Source: JALZVT01 sp039029135
Lineage (GTDB): Bacteria; Pseudomonadota; Gammaproteobacteria; Pseudomonadales; Azotimanducaceae
DNA length: 64,000 nucleotides
NCBI GenBank assembly: GCA_039029135.1
Contig: JBCCGT010000003.1
Coordinates: 124,001 to 188,000, forward strand
Reading direction: 5' to 3'
Part shown: piece after piece, positions 1-7,741 of the stretch
Numbering within the stretch: the stretch's first letter is position 1
Layout: every line of letters starts with the position of its first letter
Made by a program: the position numbers and the translations under genes
Notes under the pieces: model-generated
Seen by the model: only the letters and a program-made list of their open reading frames with translations
Database searches by the model: none
Told to the model about the DNA's origin: nothing

Positions 1-3000
1 ATGGCGGCCCTGCGCGCCTGCGCACAGGACCCGGAACTGCGCGCGCTGAGCAGAGACCTCACGAATTTTTCGCTGCTGGCCGCGACGCTGTTGCTGCTGC
101 GGGCACGGCTGTTCGCCGTCCAGGACAACGGCGCGCTGGGCGTGCCGTTCCACAATCGCACCGCGCCGGGCGCGCTGACACCGCAGCTTGAGATCGGTTG
201 CCTGGAGATCGATGCGGCCACGAGCACAAGCTTTGTTGAGCTCGTGCGGCTCGTGCAGCGCGACACCCTGCTCGCGATGAAGAACATTGTCCCGGGCGTG
301 GGTTCCGCGGAGATCAACAATCGCTTCTCGTGGCTGCTGAACTACCTGCCGGATCGCCTGCCGACATTCGAGGGCGTCGAGCGCGAGACGACCTGGCTGC
401 ACTGCGGCGCCGGCGATCCGACGCACGCGCTGCGGCTGCAGGTTGAGGACTTCGACGGCCGCGATGCGCTGGCCCTGCATTTCGACTGCTCGACCGCCGC
501 GTTTACGGCACAGCAGGCGGCGCGCCTGCCGAGTCTCTTCGTCGAACTGCTGCGCGCCTGCGTGGCGCAACCGGGCACAGACTGGCGCGCCCATCGGCTC
601 GGTAGTGCTCTGTCTGCAGCCGCGCCTTGGCAGGACGGCGGTGCGCGGGTCACCAACTATCCCTGCGTGTCCACGCTGCTAGCGAATCAGGCGGCTGCCT
701 ATCCGGACGCAGCGGCCGTCGTCTCAGGCGTTTTGCACGTCACCTATGCGCAGCTCAGTGCGCGCGTTGCCGCGCTGGTGCCCAAGCTGCAGCGGCTCGA
801 GTGCATACCCATCTTGCTCGACCGCAGCATCGACGCGCTTGTTTTGGTGTATGGCGCGCTGGCGGCGCGGGTGCCGTTCGTACCCCTCGACATCGAACAT
901 CCCCAGGAACGCATCAACGGCATTCTGGGCCAGCTCGGCGAGCCGCCGGTGTTTGTCGCCGCACCGGAGCATCACAGCGGCCTTGCTAGTCGCGCCGTGC
1001 TCACACTCCGCGATCTCGAGACCGATGCGGATGTGCCTGAGTCGCGCCCGCCCGTAATCGATGCGGCCTATCTGATTTTTACTTCCGGCAGTACCGGGGA
1101 GCCCAAGGGCGTCGCGGTCGGTCGCCAGTCGCTCTCAAACTACGTGGGCTGGGCCACGACGCACTACCGACCGGCTGCCTCGACGGACGAAGCGACAGCC
1201 GCGATCGACATGCCGCTGTTTTCGTCTCTGGCTTTCGACCTGACGCTGACCTCGATGCTGCTGCCGGTCGCGACGGGTGGCAGCGTGCGGGTTTACAGCG
1301 CCGCAGACGCTGCGGCAGACGCGCTCGAGCAGGCGCGAAACACCAGCGGTCTGGCAGTGATCGATGTCCTGCGCGACGACGCGGTGGACGTCGTCAAGCT
1401 GACCCCCTCGCATCTGCGCCTCGGACTTGCAGCTTTGCCGGCAACCATTGGCGAGACGTCGCGACGCGTGCACACGTTGATACTCGGCGGCGAGGACCTG
1501 CCTCGCTCGCTCGCGCTCGAAGCGCAGCGCGTGCTCGGCGCCGGCGTGCGCATCTGCAACGAGTACGGACCGACAGAAGCCACCATCGGCTGCATGATCC
1601 ACGACTTCGACGCGGGCCACGATCTTGCGAGCTCAGTGCCGATCGGGCGGCCGATCGCAAACGCCAGGGTGGAACTCGTCGACGCCGCAGGCCAGACCGT
1701 GCCGCCCGGCTTCGACGGCGACATGGTGCTGTCCGGCGTGCCGCTTGCGCTTGGCTATCTGGGCGCCGATGGCATACAAGGCACCCGCTACGACGCAGGG
1801 GATCGCGCGCGACTGCAGGACGACGGCACCCTGCTCTATCTCGGTCGGCGCGGGCGCCAGGTAAAGTTTCGCGGCGCGCGTATCGAGCTTGCCGAGATCG
1901 AGCGTGTCCTGCTGCGGTTGGAGGGGGTCGACGCGGCCCACGTGCGGCTGCATCAACAGCCGGAAGTCGAGCGCGAACAGCACTGCGCGGAGTGCGGCAT
2001 ATCGACCCGCACGCCGCGGATTCGGCTCGACGCTACCGGCGTTTGCGGCGTCTGTCGCGACTTCGCGGCAAAGCGGGAGCGTATGGCGCCCTACTTCCGT
2101 ACGCTCGATCAGCTCTCAGTTGAGCTGCGTGAGCGCGCCGACGCCCGCGGCGTCGATACCCGCGACGCCGCCGACTGCCTGATATTGGTGAGCGGTGGCA
2201 AAGATTCCAGCTATGCGCTGTGTCGACTGCGCGAGCTCGGCTTTAACCCCGTCGTATTCACGCTCGACAACGGCTATCTCTCGCAGCACGCGCTCGACAA
2301 CGTGGAGCGCATGACGCGCAGGTTGTCGCTGCGGTGGGTGCGGGCCCGGGCCGATGGCATGGACGAGATTTTTGCGGACTCGCTGAGACGCCACAGTAAC
2401 GTCTGCAATGGCTGCTTCAAGACGATCTATACCCTCGCCGTGAACTATGCAGTCGAACACAACATCCCAAGCATCGTGACCGGCCTGTCACGCGGGCAGC
2501 TGTTCGAGACGCGATTGCTCGATATGGTCGACGCGCAAGTGTTCGATCCTGCCGATATCGATCGTCGGGTGCGCAGCGCGCGGCTGGCCTATCATCGCGT
2601 CGACGACGCGGTTTCGAAGCATCTCGATGTCAGCTGCGTGCGTGCGACGGAGACTTTCGAGCGTGTCGCCTTCTTCGATTTCTATCGCTATACCGATGTT
2701 CCCCTTGCCGATATGCTGCGTTTTCTTCACGACTACGGCGACTGGCGACGCCCGCCGGATACCGGGCGCTCTACCAACTGCCTCATCAACGACGTCGGCA
2801 TCCATGTGCACAAGACCGAGCGCGGCTTTCACAACTACGCCGTACCCTACGCGTGGGACGTTCGCATCGGTCACAAGACGCGCGCTGAGTGCATCGACGA
2901 GCTGAACGACGACATCGATCTCATTCGCGTGCGCGAGATACTCGATGACATCGACTATCGCGTGCTGGAGCCGCAGCAGCAGGAAGAACAACAGCTGATC

Positions 3001-3543
3001 GCCTACGTCGTGCCAGCCGCCGGCGGCGGTTTTTCCGTCGGCGTCGCCCGCGAGCAGCTGCGCTCGGTGCTGCCGCACTATGCGCTCCCGACCCGAACGT
3101 TCGTCCTCAGCGAGCTGCCGCTCACTAGTGCGGGCAAGGTGGACGAGCGGGCGCTGCCGGCCTTCGAGCGCGGCCACGGCGAGTTTGTCGCCCCACAGGG
3201 TGAGCTTGAAGTCAGACTTGCCGCGGAACTGGCCGCCGTGCTGGGGATCGAGCGCGTCGGCCGCCACGATGATTTCTTCGAACTCGGCGGCGACTCGATC
3301 GCGGCGGTGCAGTTTAGCGTCGCCTGCCGGGACCGCGAGATCAGTGTCGATCCCATCGACCTGTTCGAGCAGCCATCCATCGCAGCGCTCGCCGCAGCAG
3401 TGCTCGCGCTGGGCGGCGCGGCCGCCGGGGCCGCGGACGTCGATGCGTCGAGCGCACCCGACATCGGCCTCCCGGACGACGAACTCGATGAGCTGTTCTC
3501 CGGTTCGTTCGGCGGCACGGGCGGAGCGGCTCCGCATGGCTGA
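1..3543 (+). CDS. NRPS, partial C-A(inserted PP-loop domain)-PCP
   Basis: Nonribosomal peptide synthetase, cut at the left edge: the visible protein starts inside the second half of a condensation domain (about residues 1-210), so the true start lies upstream. The A domain follows: A3 FTSGSTGEPKG near 360 and A5 NEYGPTEAT near 520. After A8 (GRRGRQVKFRGARIELAEIE, near 620-645) the A domain is interrupted by about 330 residues. That insert has two CxxC pairs (Cys662/665, Cys682/685), a PP-loop SGGKDSS (731-737) and a third pair (Cys802/805), resembling N-acetyl-sugar amidotransferase (WbpG/PseA) and thiolating PP-loop enzymes. The A domain resumes at QQLIAYVVP, with A10 LTSAGKVDERAL near 1045. 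The PCP carries FFELGGDSI, with Ser1099 as the phosphopantetheine site. My manual specificity code D-L-T-K-I-G-E-I-G is close to the remembered Asn code. The stop overlaps the next gene by 8 bp (ATGGCTGA), which implies translational coupling. Confidence 0.93.
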   Translation: MAALRACAQDPELRALSRDLTNFSLLAATLLLLRARLFAVQDNGALGVPFHNRTAPGALTPQLEIGCLEIDAATSTSFVELVRLVQRDTLLAMKNIVPGVGSAEINNRFSWLLNYLPDRLPTFEGVERETTWLHCGAGDPTHALRLQVEDFDGRDALALHFDCSTAAFTAQQAARLPSLFVELLRACVAQPGTDWRAHRLGSALSAAAPWQDGGARVTNYPCVSTLLANQAAAYPDAAAVVSGVLHVTYAQLSARVAALVPKLQRLECIPILLDRSIDALVLVYGALAARVPFVPLDIEHPQERINGILGQLGEPPVFVAAPEHHSGLASRAVLTLRDLETDADVPESRPPVIDAAYLIFTSGSTGEPKGVAVGRQSLSNYVGWATTHYRPAASTDEATAAIDMPLFSSLAFDLTLTSMLLPVATGGSVRVYSAADAAADALEQARNTSGLAVIDVLRDDAVDVVKLTPSHLRLGLAALPATIGETSRRVHTLILGGEDLPRSLALEAQRVLGAGVRICNEYGPTEATIGCMIHDFDAGHDLASSVPIGRPIANARVELVDAAGQTVPPGFDGDMVLSGVPLALGYLGADGIQGTRYDAGDRARLQDDGTLLYLGRRGRQVKFRGARIELAEIERVLLRLEGVDAAHVRLHQQPEVEREQHCAECGISTRTPRIRLDATGVCGVCRDFAAKRERMAPYFRTLDQLSVELRERADARGVDTRDAADCLILVSGGKDSSYALCRLRELGFNPVVFTLDNGYLSQHALDNVERMTRRLSLRWVRARADGMDEIFADSLRRHSNVCNGCFKTIYTLAVNYAVEHNIPSIVTGLSRGQLFETRLLDMVDAQVFDPADIDRRVRSARLAYHRVDDAVSKHLDVSCVRATETFERVAFFDFYRYTDVPLADMLRFLHDYGDWRRPPDTGRSTNCLINDVGIHVHKTERGFHNYAVPYAWDVRIGHKTRAECIDELNDDIDLIRVREILDDIDYRVLEPQQQEEQQLIAYVVPAAGGGFSVGVAREQLRSVLPHYALPTRTFVLSELPLTSAGKVDERALPAFERGHGEFVAPQGELEVRLAAELAAVLGIERVGRHDDFFELGGDSIAAVQFSVACRDREISVDPIDLFEQPSIAALAAAVLALGGAAAGAADVDASSAPDIGLPDDELDELFSGSFGGTGGAAPHG

Positions 3544-6283
3544 GAATCGACTTCCCCCCGGCGTCGAGGCGGTCTATCCGCTGTCGCCAACGCAACAGGG
3601 CATGCTGTACCACACGCTGCAAATGCCGGGCGGAGGCATGTACCTCGGTCAGCACGTGATTGATCTCGTCGACAGCCCCGACCGCGACGCGCGCAATGCG
3701 CGCATCGGTCTCGCCTGGCAGCAGATCCTGCGGCGCCACGCGGCCCTGCGCTCTAGCTTCGCGTGGCGCGGCCTGTCGCGGTCGGTGCAGATCGTGCACG
3801 CGGATCCGCCGCCGCCGACGCTGCTCGAACGGCTGACTCTGGAGGCCGCCGCGCTGCCCGACTGGCTGAGCGCCGACGCGCGGCGTGACTTCGATCTCAC
3901 AAGCGCGCCGCCAACGCGTACGACGCTCATCGACTGTGTCCAGCCGGACGGCGGCGTTCGGCAGGTGCTGGTTTGGACGCGTCATCATCTCTTGGTCGAC
4001 GGCTGGTCAGCGCAGCTGGTTCTCGGCGAGCTGGAGGCGGCCGTCAACGGCGCTCCGACCGCGGACGCGGTGCCGGGCTTCGGGAGTTACATTGCGTGGC
4101 TGCAGCGCCGCGAGAGCGCGCAGGACCTCGAGTACTGGCGCGGAGCGCTCGCCGACGCGCCGCTGTCACCGGCGCTCGGCGCGATCGCCTCGACGCGACC
4201 GACAAGCGGCGCGACGCGGCGCATCGAGAGGCGTCTGAGCGAGAGCGTGACCAACGACCTGCGAGCGTTTGCGCGCGGTGCCGGCGTCACGCTCGCGAGC
4301 CTCGTCCACGGTGCCTGGGGCGCCGTGCTCCATGGACTCCATGAGGGCCACGACCTCGTGTTTGGCAGCACGCAGGCGGGTCGGCCCACAGACCTGCCCG
4401 GCGCCGAAGCGATCGTCGGCAGCTTCATCCATACGCTGCCGATTGTGTGTGCAGCACCTGGCGAGGCGTCCTGCGCCGAATGGTTCGGATCCCTGCAGCG
4501 CCAGCTCGCGCGCGGTGCCACCCATGGGCACATCGACCAGCGCGAGATGCGCGCCGCGGCGGGTCTGGCGGCGGGTGCCTCGCTGTTCGACAGCATCGTC
4601 GTGTTCATGAACTATCCGCGCCGCGAGGCGGGCGGTCTGATTGCACGCGATCACTACGACGAGCACAGCCACTACCCGCTGGCGGTGCTCGCGGCTGCTG
4701 GTGACGACTGCGAACTCATCCTCATCCACGATCAGGGCAACATCGCCGACGCCGCGGCGGACCTGTTGCTCGATGCCCTCGGCGACCGGCTCACCGCCCT
4801 CGTCGGCCAAGCCGTCGACGCGCCTCTCGCTAGCTGGTTCGACGCCCCGCTCGCGACGCCCGCGGTGCTAAAGCTGCGACCGCTGCAGACGACCGCGCGC
4901 GCGCCGCTCGATCTGCTCCTGGACAGCATTGCCAGCCGGCCGGATGCCGTCGCGGTCAGCGATGGCTCCGAGCGCCTGAGCTATCGGCAGCTCGGCGCCA
5001 CGGCGAGCGCCTACGCCGCGGAGCTGCGCAGGCAGGGGGTAGAACCCGGCAGCGCGGTGCTGCTGGTTGCCGAACGCGGCGCGGCGGCCATAGCAGCGCT
5101 GTGGGGCATCCTGTGGGCGGGTGCCGCCTACGTGCCCACGTCGCCCGCTGCGACGTCCGCACGGTTGCGCCAGATCGCGGCGAGCAGCGACGCGGTCGCG
5201 GTGGTTTGCGATCGCGAATTGGACCTCGCGCTGCCGAGGCTCGGCCTGCCCACGGCTGCGGCAGCGGGTGACGCGACGCTCGACCGAGCGCCGCAGGCCA
5301 GCGACACCGCTTACGTGATTCACACATCCGGCAGCACCGGCGAACCGAAGCCGGTAGCGGTTTCCCACGCGGCGCTCGCCCATTCGGTCGCAGCGCGGCT
5401 GGAGTTTTACGGCGCCGCGCCGCCTCGCTACGGGCTCTGCTCGCCGCTGTCGTTCGACAGCTCGGTCGCCGGGATCTTCTGGACGGCGGCAACCGGCGGC
5501 GAGTTGATCGTCGTTGACGAACCGACGCTGCTCGAACCACCCCGCTTCGCGCGGCGCATTTTTGAGACGGGCATAGACACGCTGCTGACCCTGCCCAGGG
5601 TGCACGCTGCGCTCATCGAGGCGGCGGCGAACGACGAACTGCGTTCGCTCGAGCGCGTGATCGTGGCGGGCGAAGCCTGCAGTTCCGCGCTCGCGCGTGC
5701 CCACCGCGACGCGCTGCCGCACACGCGGCTGTGCAACGAATATGGCCCGACGGAGGCCACCGTCTGGTGTGCGGCGTTCGAGCTGGCACCCGGCATGAGC
5801 GTCCTCGACGGGACGGCTACCCTCCCCATCGGTGAGGCGATCCCGGGGGTTAACCTCGCGGTCGAGGACGCGCGCGGACGGGGCCGACCGATGGGCGTCA
5901 TCGGCGAACTGCTGGTCTCCGGGCCAACGGTCGCCGCGGCCAATCGCGCCGACGGTCGCTATGCGACCGGCGATCTGGTGCGCGTGCTAGACGGCGGTCT
6001 CATCGAATTTTGCGGCCGCAAAGACGAACAGCTAAAGATTCGCGGGCACCGGGTGGAGCCGGGTGAGATCGAAGCGACGCTCGCGACCCATCCGGTTGTC
6101 GCCGAGTGTGCGGTCCGGCTCGTCACCGAGGGCGTTACCGATGCGGCGCGGATCGCCGAAGCCCTGGCGGCGCTGCCCCCGTCTCAGGCGCTCGACATGC
6201 TGGCCGCCGTCGAGGCGGCCGACTTGGGCGCTGACGGTCAGGGCGACGTCCACCATTCAAACGAGCAGGTGCAGCGTGCGTAA
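3536..6283 (+). CDS. NRPS C-A(core), A domain truncated after A8
   Basis: 915-residue NRPS protein. The ATG at 3536 is chosen because it overlaps the previous stop and gives a normal condensation-domain N-terminus (YPLSPTQQGMLYHTL). The C domain has HHLLVDGWS with His150/151 and Asp154, so it looks catalytically intact. The A domain starts near 455, with A3 HTSGSTGEPKP near 595, A5 NEYGPTEAT near 735, A7 YATGDLV and A8 GRKDEQLKIRGHRVEPGEIE. It ends soon after A8 in a helical tail (LAALPPSQALDMLAAVEAAD). No A9/A10 lysine loop and no carrier domain are present; these lie in the separate gene at 7070. The manual code D-S-A-L-I-A-E-V-W matches no substrate I recognise. Read with the two following genes, this is the front third of one C-A-PCP module with a methyltransferase at the A8-A9 insertion point. 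Confidence 0.93.
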   Translation: MAENRLPPGVEAVYPLSPTQQGMLYHTLQMPGGGMYLGQHVIDLVDSPDRDARNARIGLAWQQILRRHAALRSSFAWRGLSRSVQIVHADPPPPTLLERLTLEAAALPDWLSADARRDFDLTSAPPTRTTLIDCVQPDGGVRQVLVWTRHHLLVDGWSAQLVLGELEAAVNGAPTADAVPGFGSYIAWLQRRESAQDLEYWRGALADAPLSPALGAIASTRPTSGATRRIERRLSESVTNDLRAFARGAGVTLASLVHGAWGAVLHGLHEGHDLVFGSTQAGRPTDLPGAEAIVGSFIHTLPIVCAAPGEASCAEWFGSLQRQLARGATHGHIDQREMRAAAGLAAGASLFDSIVVFMNYPRREAGGLIARDHYDEHSHYPLAVLAAAGDDCELILIHDQGNIADAAADLLLDALGDRLTALVGQAVDAPLASWFDAPLATPAVLKLRPLQTTARAPLDLLLDSIASRPDAVAVSDGSERLSYRQLGATASAYAAELRRQGVEPGSAVLLVAERGAAAIAALWGILWAGAAYVPTSPAATSARLRQIAASSDAVAVVCDRELDLALPRLGLPTAAAAGDATLDRAPQASDTAYVIHTSGSTGEPKPVAVSHAALAHSVAARLEFYGAAPPRYGLCSPLSFDSSVAGIFWTAATGGELIVVDEPTLLEPPRFARRIFETGIDTLLTLPRVHAALIEAAANDELRSLERVIVAGEACSSALARAHRDALPHTRLCNEYGPTEATVWCAAFELAPGMSVLDGTATLPIGEAIPGVNLAVEDARGRGRPMGVIGELLVSGPTVAAANRADGRYATGDLVRVLDGGLIEFCGRKDEQLKIRGHRVEPGEIEATLATHPVVAECAVRLVTEGVTDAARIAEALAALPPSQALDMLAAVEAADLGADGQGDVHHSNEQVQRA

Positions 6284-7073
6284 GCTGAAGAGAAAGCCGG
6301 GCTTCGAACTCGTACTCGACGTGCGCGACGACGGTTTCATCGCGCCGCCCCACGACGCGCAGCGACAGTGGCTGCTGAACCGGGCCATAAACGAGTTCGT
6401 TTGGGATCTGGAGGCGCTCCATGCCCAGGCCGAGCGCTTTGTGCCCGGTCGCGTCGATCTGGCGCTGCTTGCGCGCGACGCCCAGGATCCCGCGCCCGAC
6501 GACATCATGGAACTGTGGCAGCTACCGGTGATGGCCGCGATGGCGGATGTCGTGACCGCGCACGGCGGCGATGTGCTGGAGATCGGTTACGGCCGCGGCG
6601 AGTCGGCGCGCATGATCGCCGAGCGCGGCGTAGCCAGCCATACGATCGTCGAATGCGTCCCGCGCATCGCGGCAGAGTGCGAGCAGTGGGCGTCTACCCT
6701 GCCCGATCACAGGGTTAGCGTGCTGGCGGATCGCTGGGAAGCGCTGACCTCGCACTTCGGCCGTTATGACGGCATCTTTTTCCATACCTATCCGCTCGAC
6801 GCGGAGGAATACGGCGAGGTCGCACGGCGCGCCGCAGCGGTCGCCGAGCCGTTCTTCGAGGTCGCGGCCGCGCACCTGAAACCCGGCGGCGCTTTCACCT
6901 ATTTCAGCAACGAAATCGACTCGCTGTCGCGGCAGCATCAGCGGGAACTGCTGCGCCACTTCGCTGAGTTCAGCGTTCGACCCGTGCGTGACCTGCCGCT
7001 GCCCGAAGACGTGCGCGACACCTGGTGGATCGACGAGATGATCGTGGTCTGCGCCCGGAGCGCGGACCAATGA
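6276..7073 (+). CDS. GAMT-like SAM methyltransferase inside a split NRPS module
   Basis: 265-residue class I SAM-dependent methyltransferase. The start GTG at 6276 overlaps the upstream stop by 8 bp and is in frame with the fold. Motif I reads LEIGYGRGES (residues 101-110). Several stretches resemble guanidinoacetate N-methyltransferase as I remember it: MELWQLPVM before motif I, HTIVECVPR after it, RYDGIFFHTYPL, and LKPGGAFTYFSN. In animal GAMT the residue before TYPL is an Asp that contacts the guanidino group; here it is His170, so the substrate may differ. The gene sits exactly between the A-core gene and the A-subdomain-PCP gene, where NRPS N-methyltransferase domains are usually inserted in cis. 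I infer methylation of an amino acid bound to the split module. The exact nitrogen or other atom methylated is unknown. It ends in an ATGA overlap with the next gene. Confidence 0.88.
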   Translation: MRKLKRKPGFELVLDVRDDGFIAPPHDAQRQWLLNRAINEFVWDLEALHAQAERFVPGRVDLALLARDAQDPAPDDIMELWQLPVMAAMADVVTAHGGDVLEIGYGRGESARMIAERGVASHTIVECVPRIAAECEQWASTLPDHRVSVLADRWEALTSHFGRYDGIFFHTYPLDAEEYGEVARRAAAVAEPFFEVAAAHLKPGGAFTYFSNEIDSLSRQHQRELLRHFAEFSVRPVRDLPLPEDVRDTWWIDEMIVVCARSADQ

Positions 7074-7741
7074 ACGACTATTTGGAGCGGGTGCAGCGAC
7101 TCGACCAGACTCAGCGCGCGGCGCTCGCGCGGGAGCTGCAGCTCGGTCGACCGCGGCTGGTGGCTTTCGTGGTACCCCGCGCCGATGCGACGGCGGATGC
7201 GGCGGCGCTGCGCGAGCATCTCGCTACGCGCGTGGCGGACTACATGCTGCCGGGCCGGTTCGTCACGACCACCGCGCTGCCGAGAACCGCGCACGGCAAG
7301 CTGGACGCACGGGCGCTGGAAGCGCTGCTGTCTGCGCCGGCCCGATCCCGCGGCGCGGACACGCCAAGCGCTGCGTCGCAGGACATCGCGGGCTTTCAGG
7401 GCGACGCGCAGACCATCGCAGCGACGCTGACGGAGATCTGGTGCGCGGTCCTTGATATGGAACGCATCTATCCGGACGACGACTATTTCGAGCTGGGCGG
7501 CGATTCGCTGGCGAGCCTGACGATCATCGCCCGCTGTGCCAAACAGAACATTCACTTCAGCCCCGCCGATCTCTTGCGGCATCCCACCATTGACAGTCTG
7601 ACCGCCTGGCTCGCGGCGACGGGTGGCGTCGCTGCGGCCGAGCAGAGCGCCGCCGCCGAGCCCGCAGCAAAAACCGATGGCGACGCCGCCAGTCGAGCGG
7701 AAATGCTACGAGTTCTGAAGCTGGATGGCCGAGCTGACTGA
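7070..7741 (+). CDS. NRPS A-domain C-terminal subdomain plus PCP
   Basis: 223-residue protein starting at the ATG of an ATGA overlap. It begins with a short helix (YLERVQRLDQTQRAALAREL) and then shows the C-terminal A subdomain: RLVAFVVP, a segment ending DYMLPGRF, and the A10 motif LPRTAHGKLDARAL whose lysine completes the adenylation active site. A carrier domain follows: DYFELGGDSLASL with Ser146 as the phosphopantetheine site. A-core motifs A1-A8 are absent, so it cannot adenylate alone. It supplies the piece missing from the protein encoded at 3536-6283. The tail (about residues 185-223) is Ala/Glu rich and low in complexity. The following NRPS starts 17 bp before this stop. Confidence 0.92.
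   Translation: MNDYLERVQRLDQTQRAALARELQLGRPRLVAFVVPRADATADAAALREHLATRVADYMLPGRFVTTTALPRTAHGKLDARALEALLSAPARSRGADTPSAASQDIAGFQGDAQTIAATLTEIWCAVLDMERIYPDDDYFELGGDSLASLTIIARCAKQNIHFSPADLLRHPTIDSLTAWLAATGGVAAAEQSAAAEPAAKTDGDAASRAEMLRVLKLDGRAD

Noticed and set aside
2488..3537. 349-codon minus-strand frame inside NRPS gene 1
   Set aside because: It is antisense to well-conserved PP-loop, A10 and PCP motifs; its own translation has no recognisable domain.
6276..7073. Frameshift errors as the cause of the split A domain
   Set aside because: Both joints have proper start codons overlapping stops (8 bp and ATGA), and the upstream protein ends in its own tail rather than running into the methyltransferase sequence.
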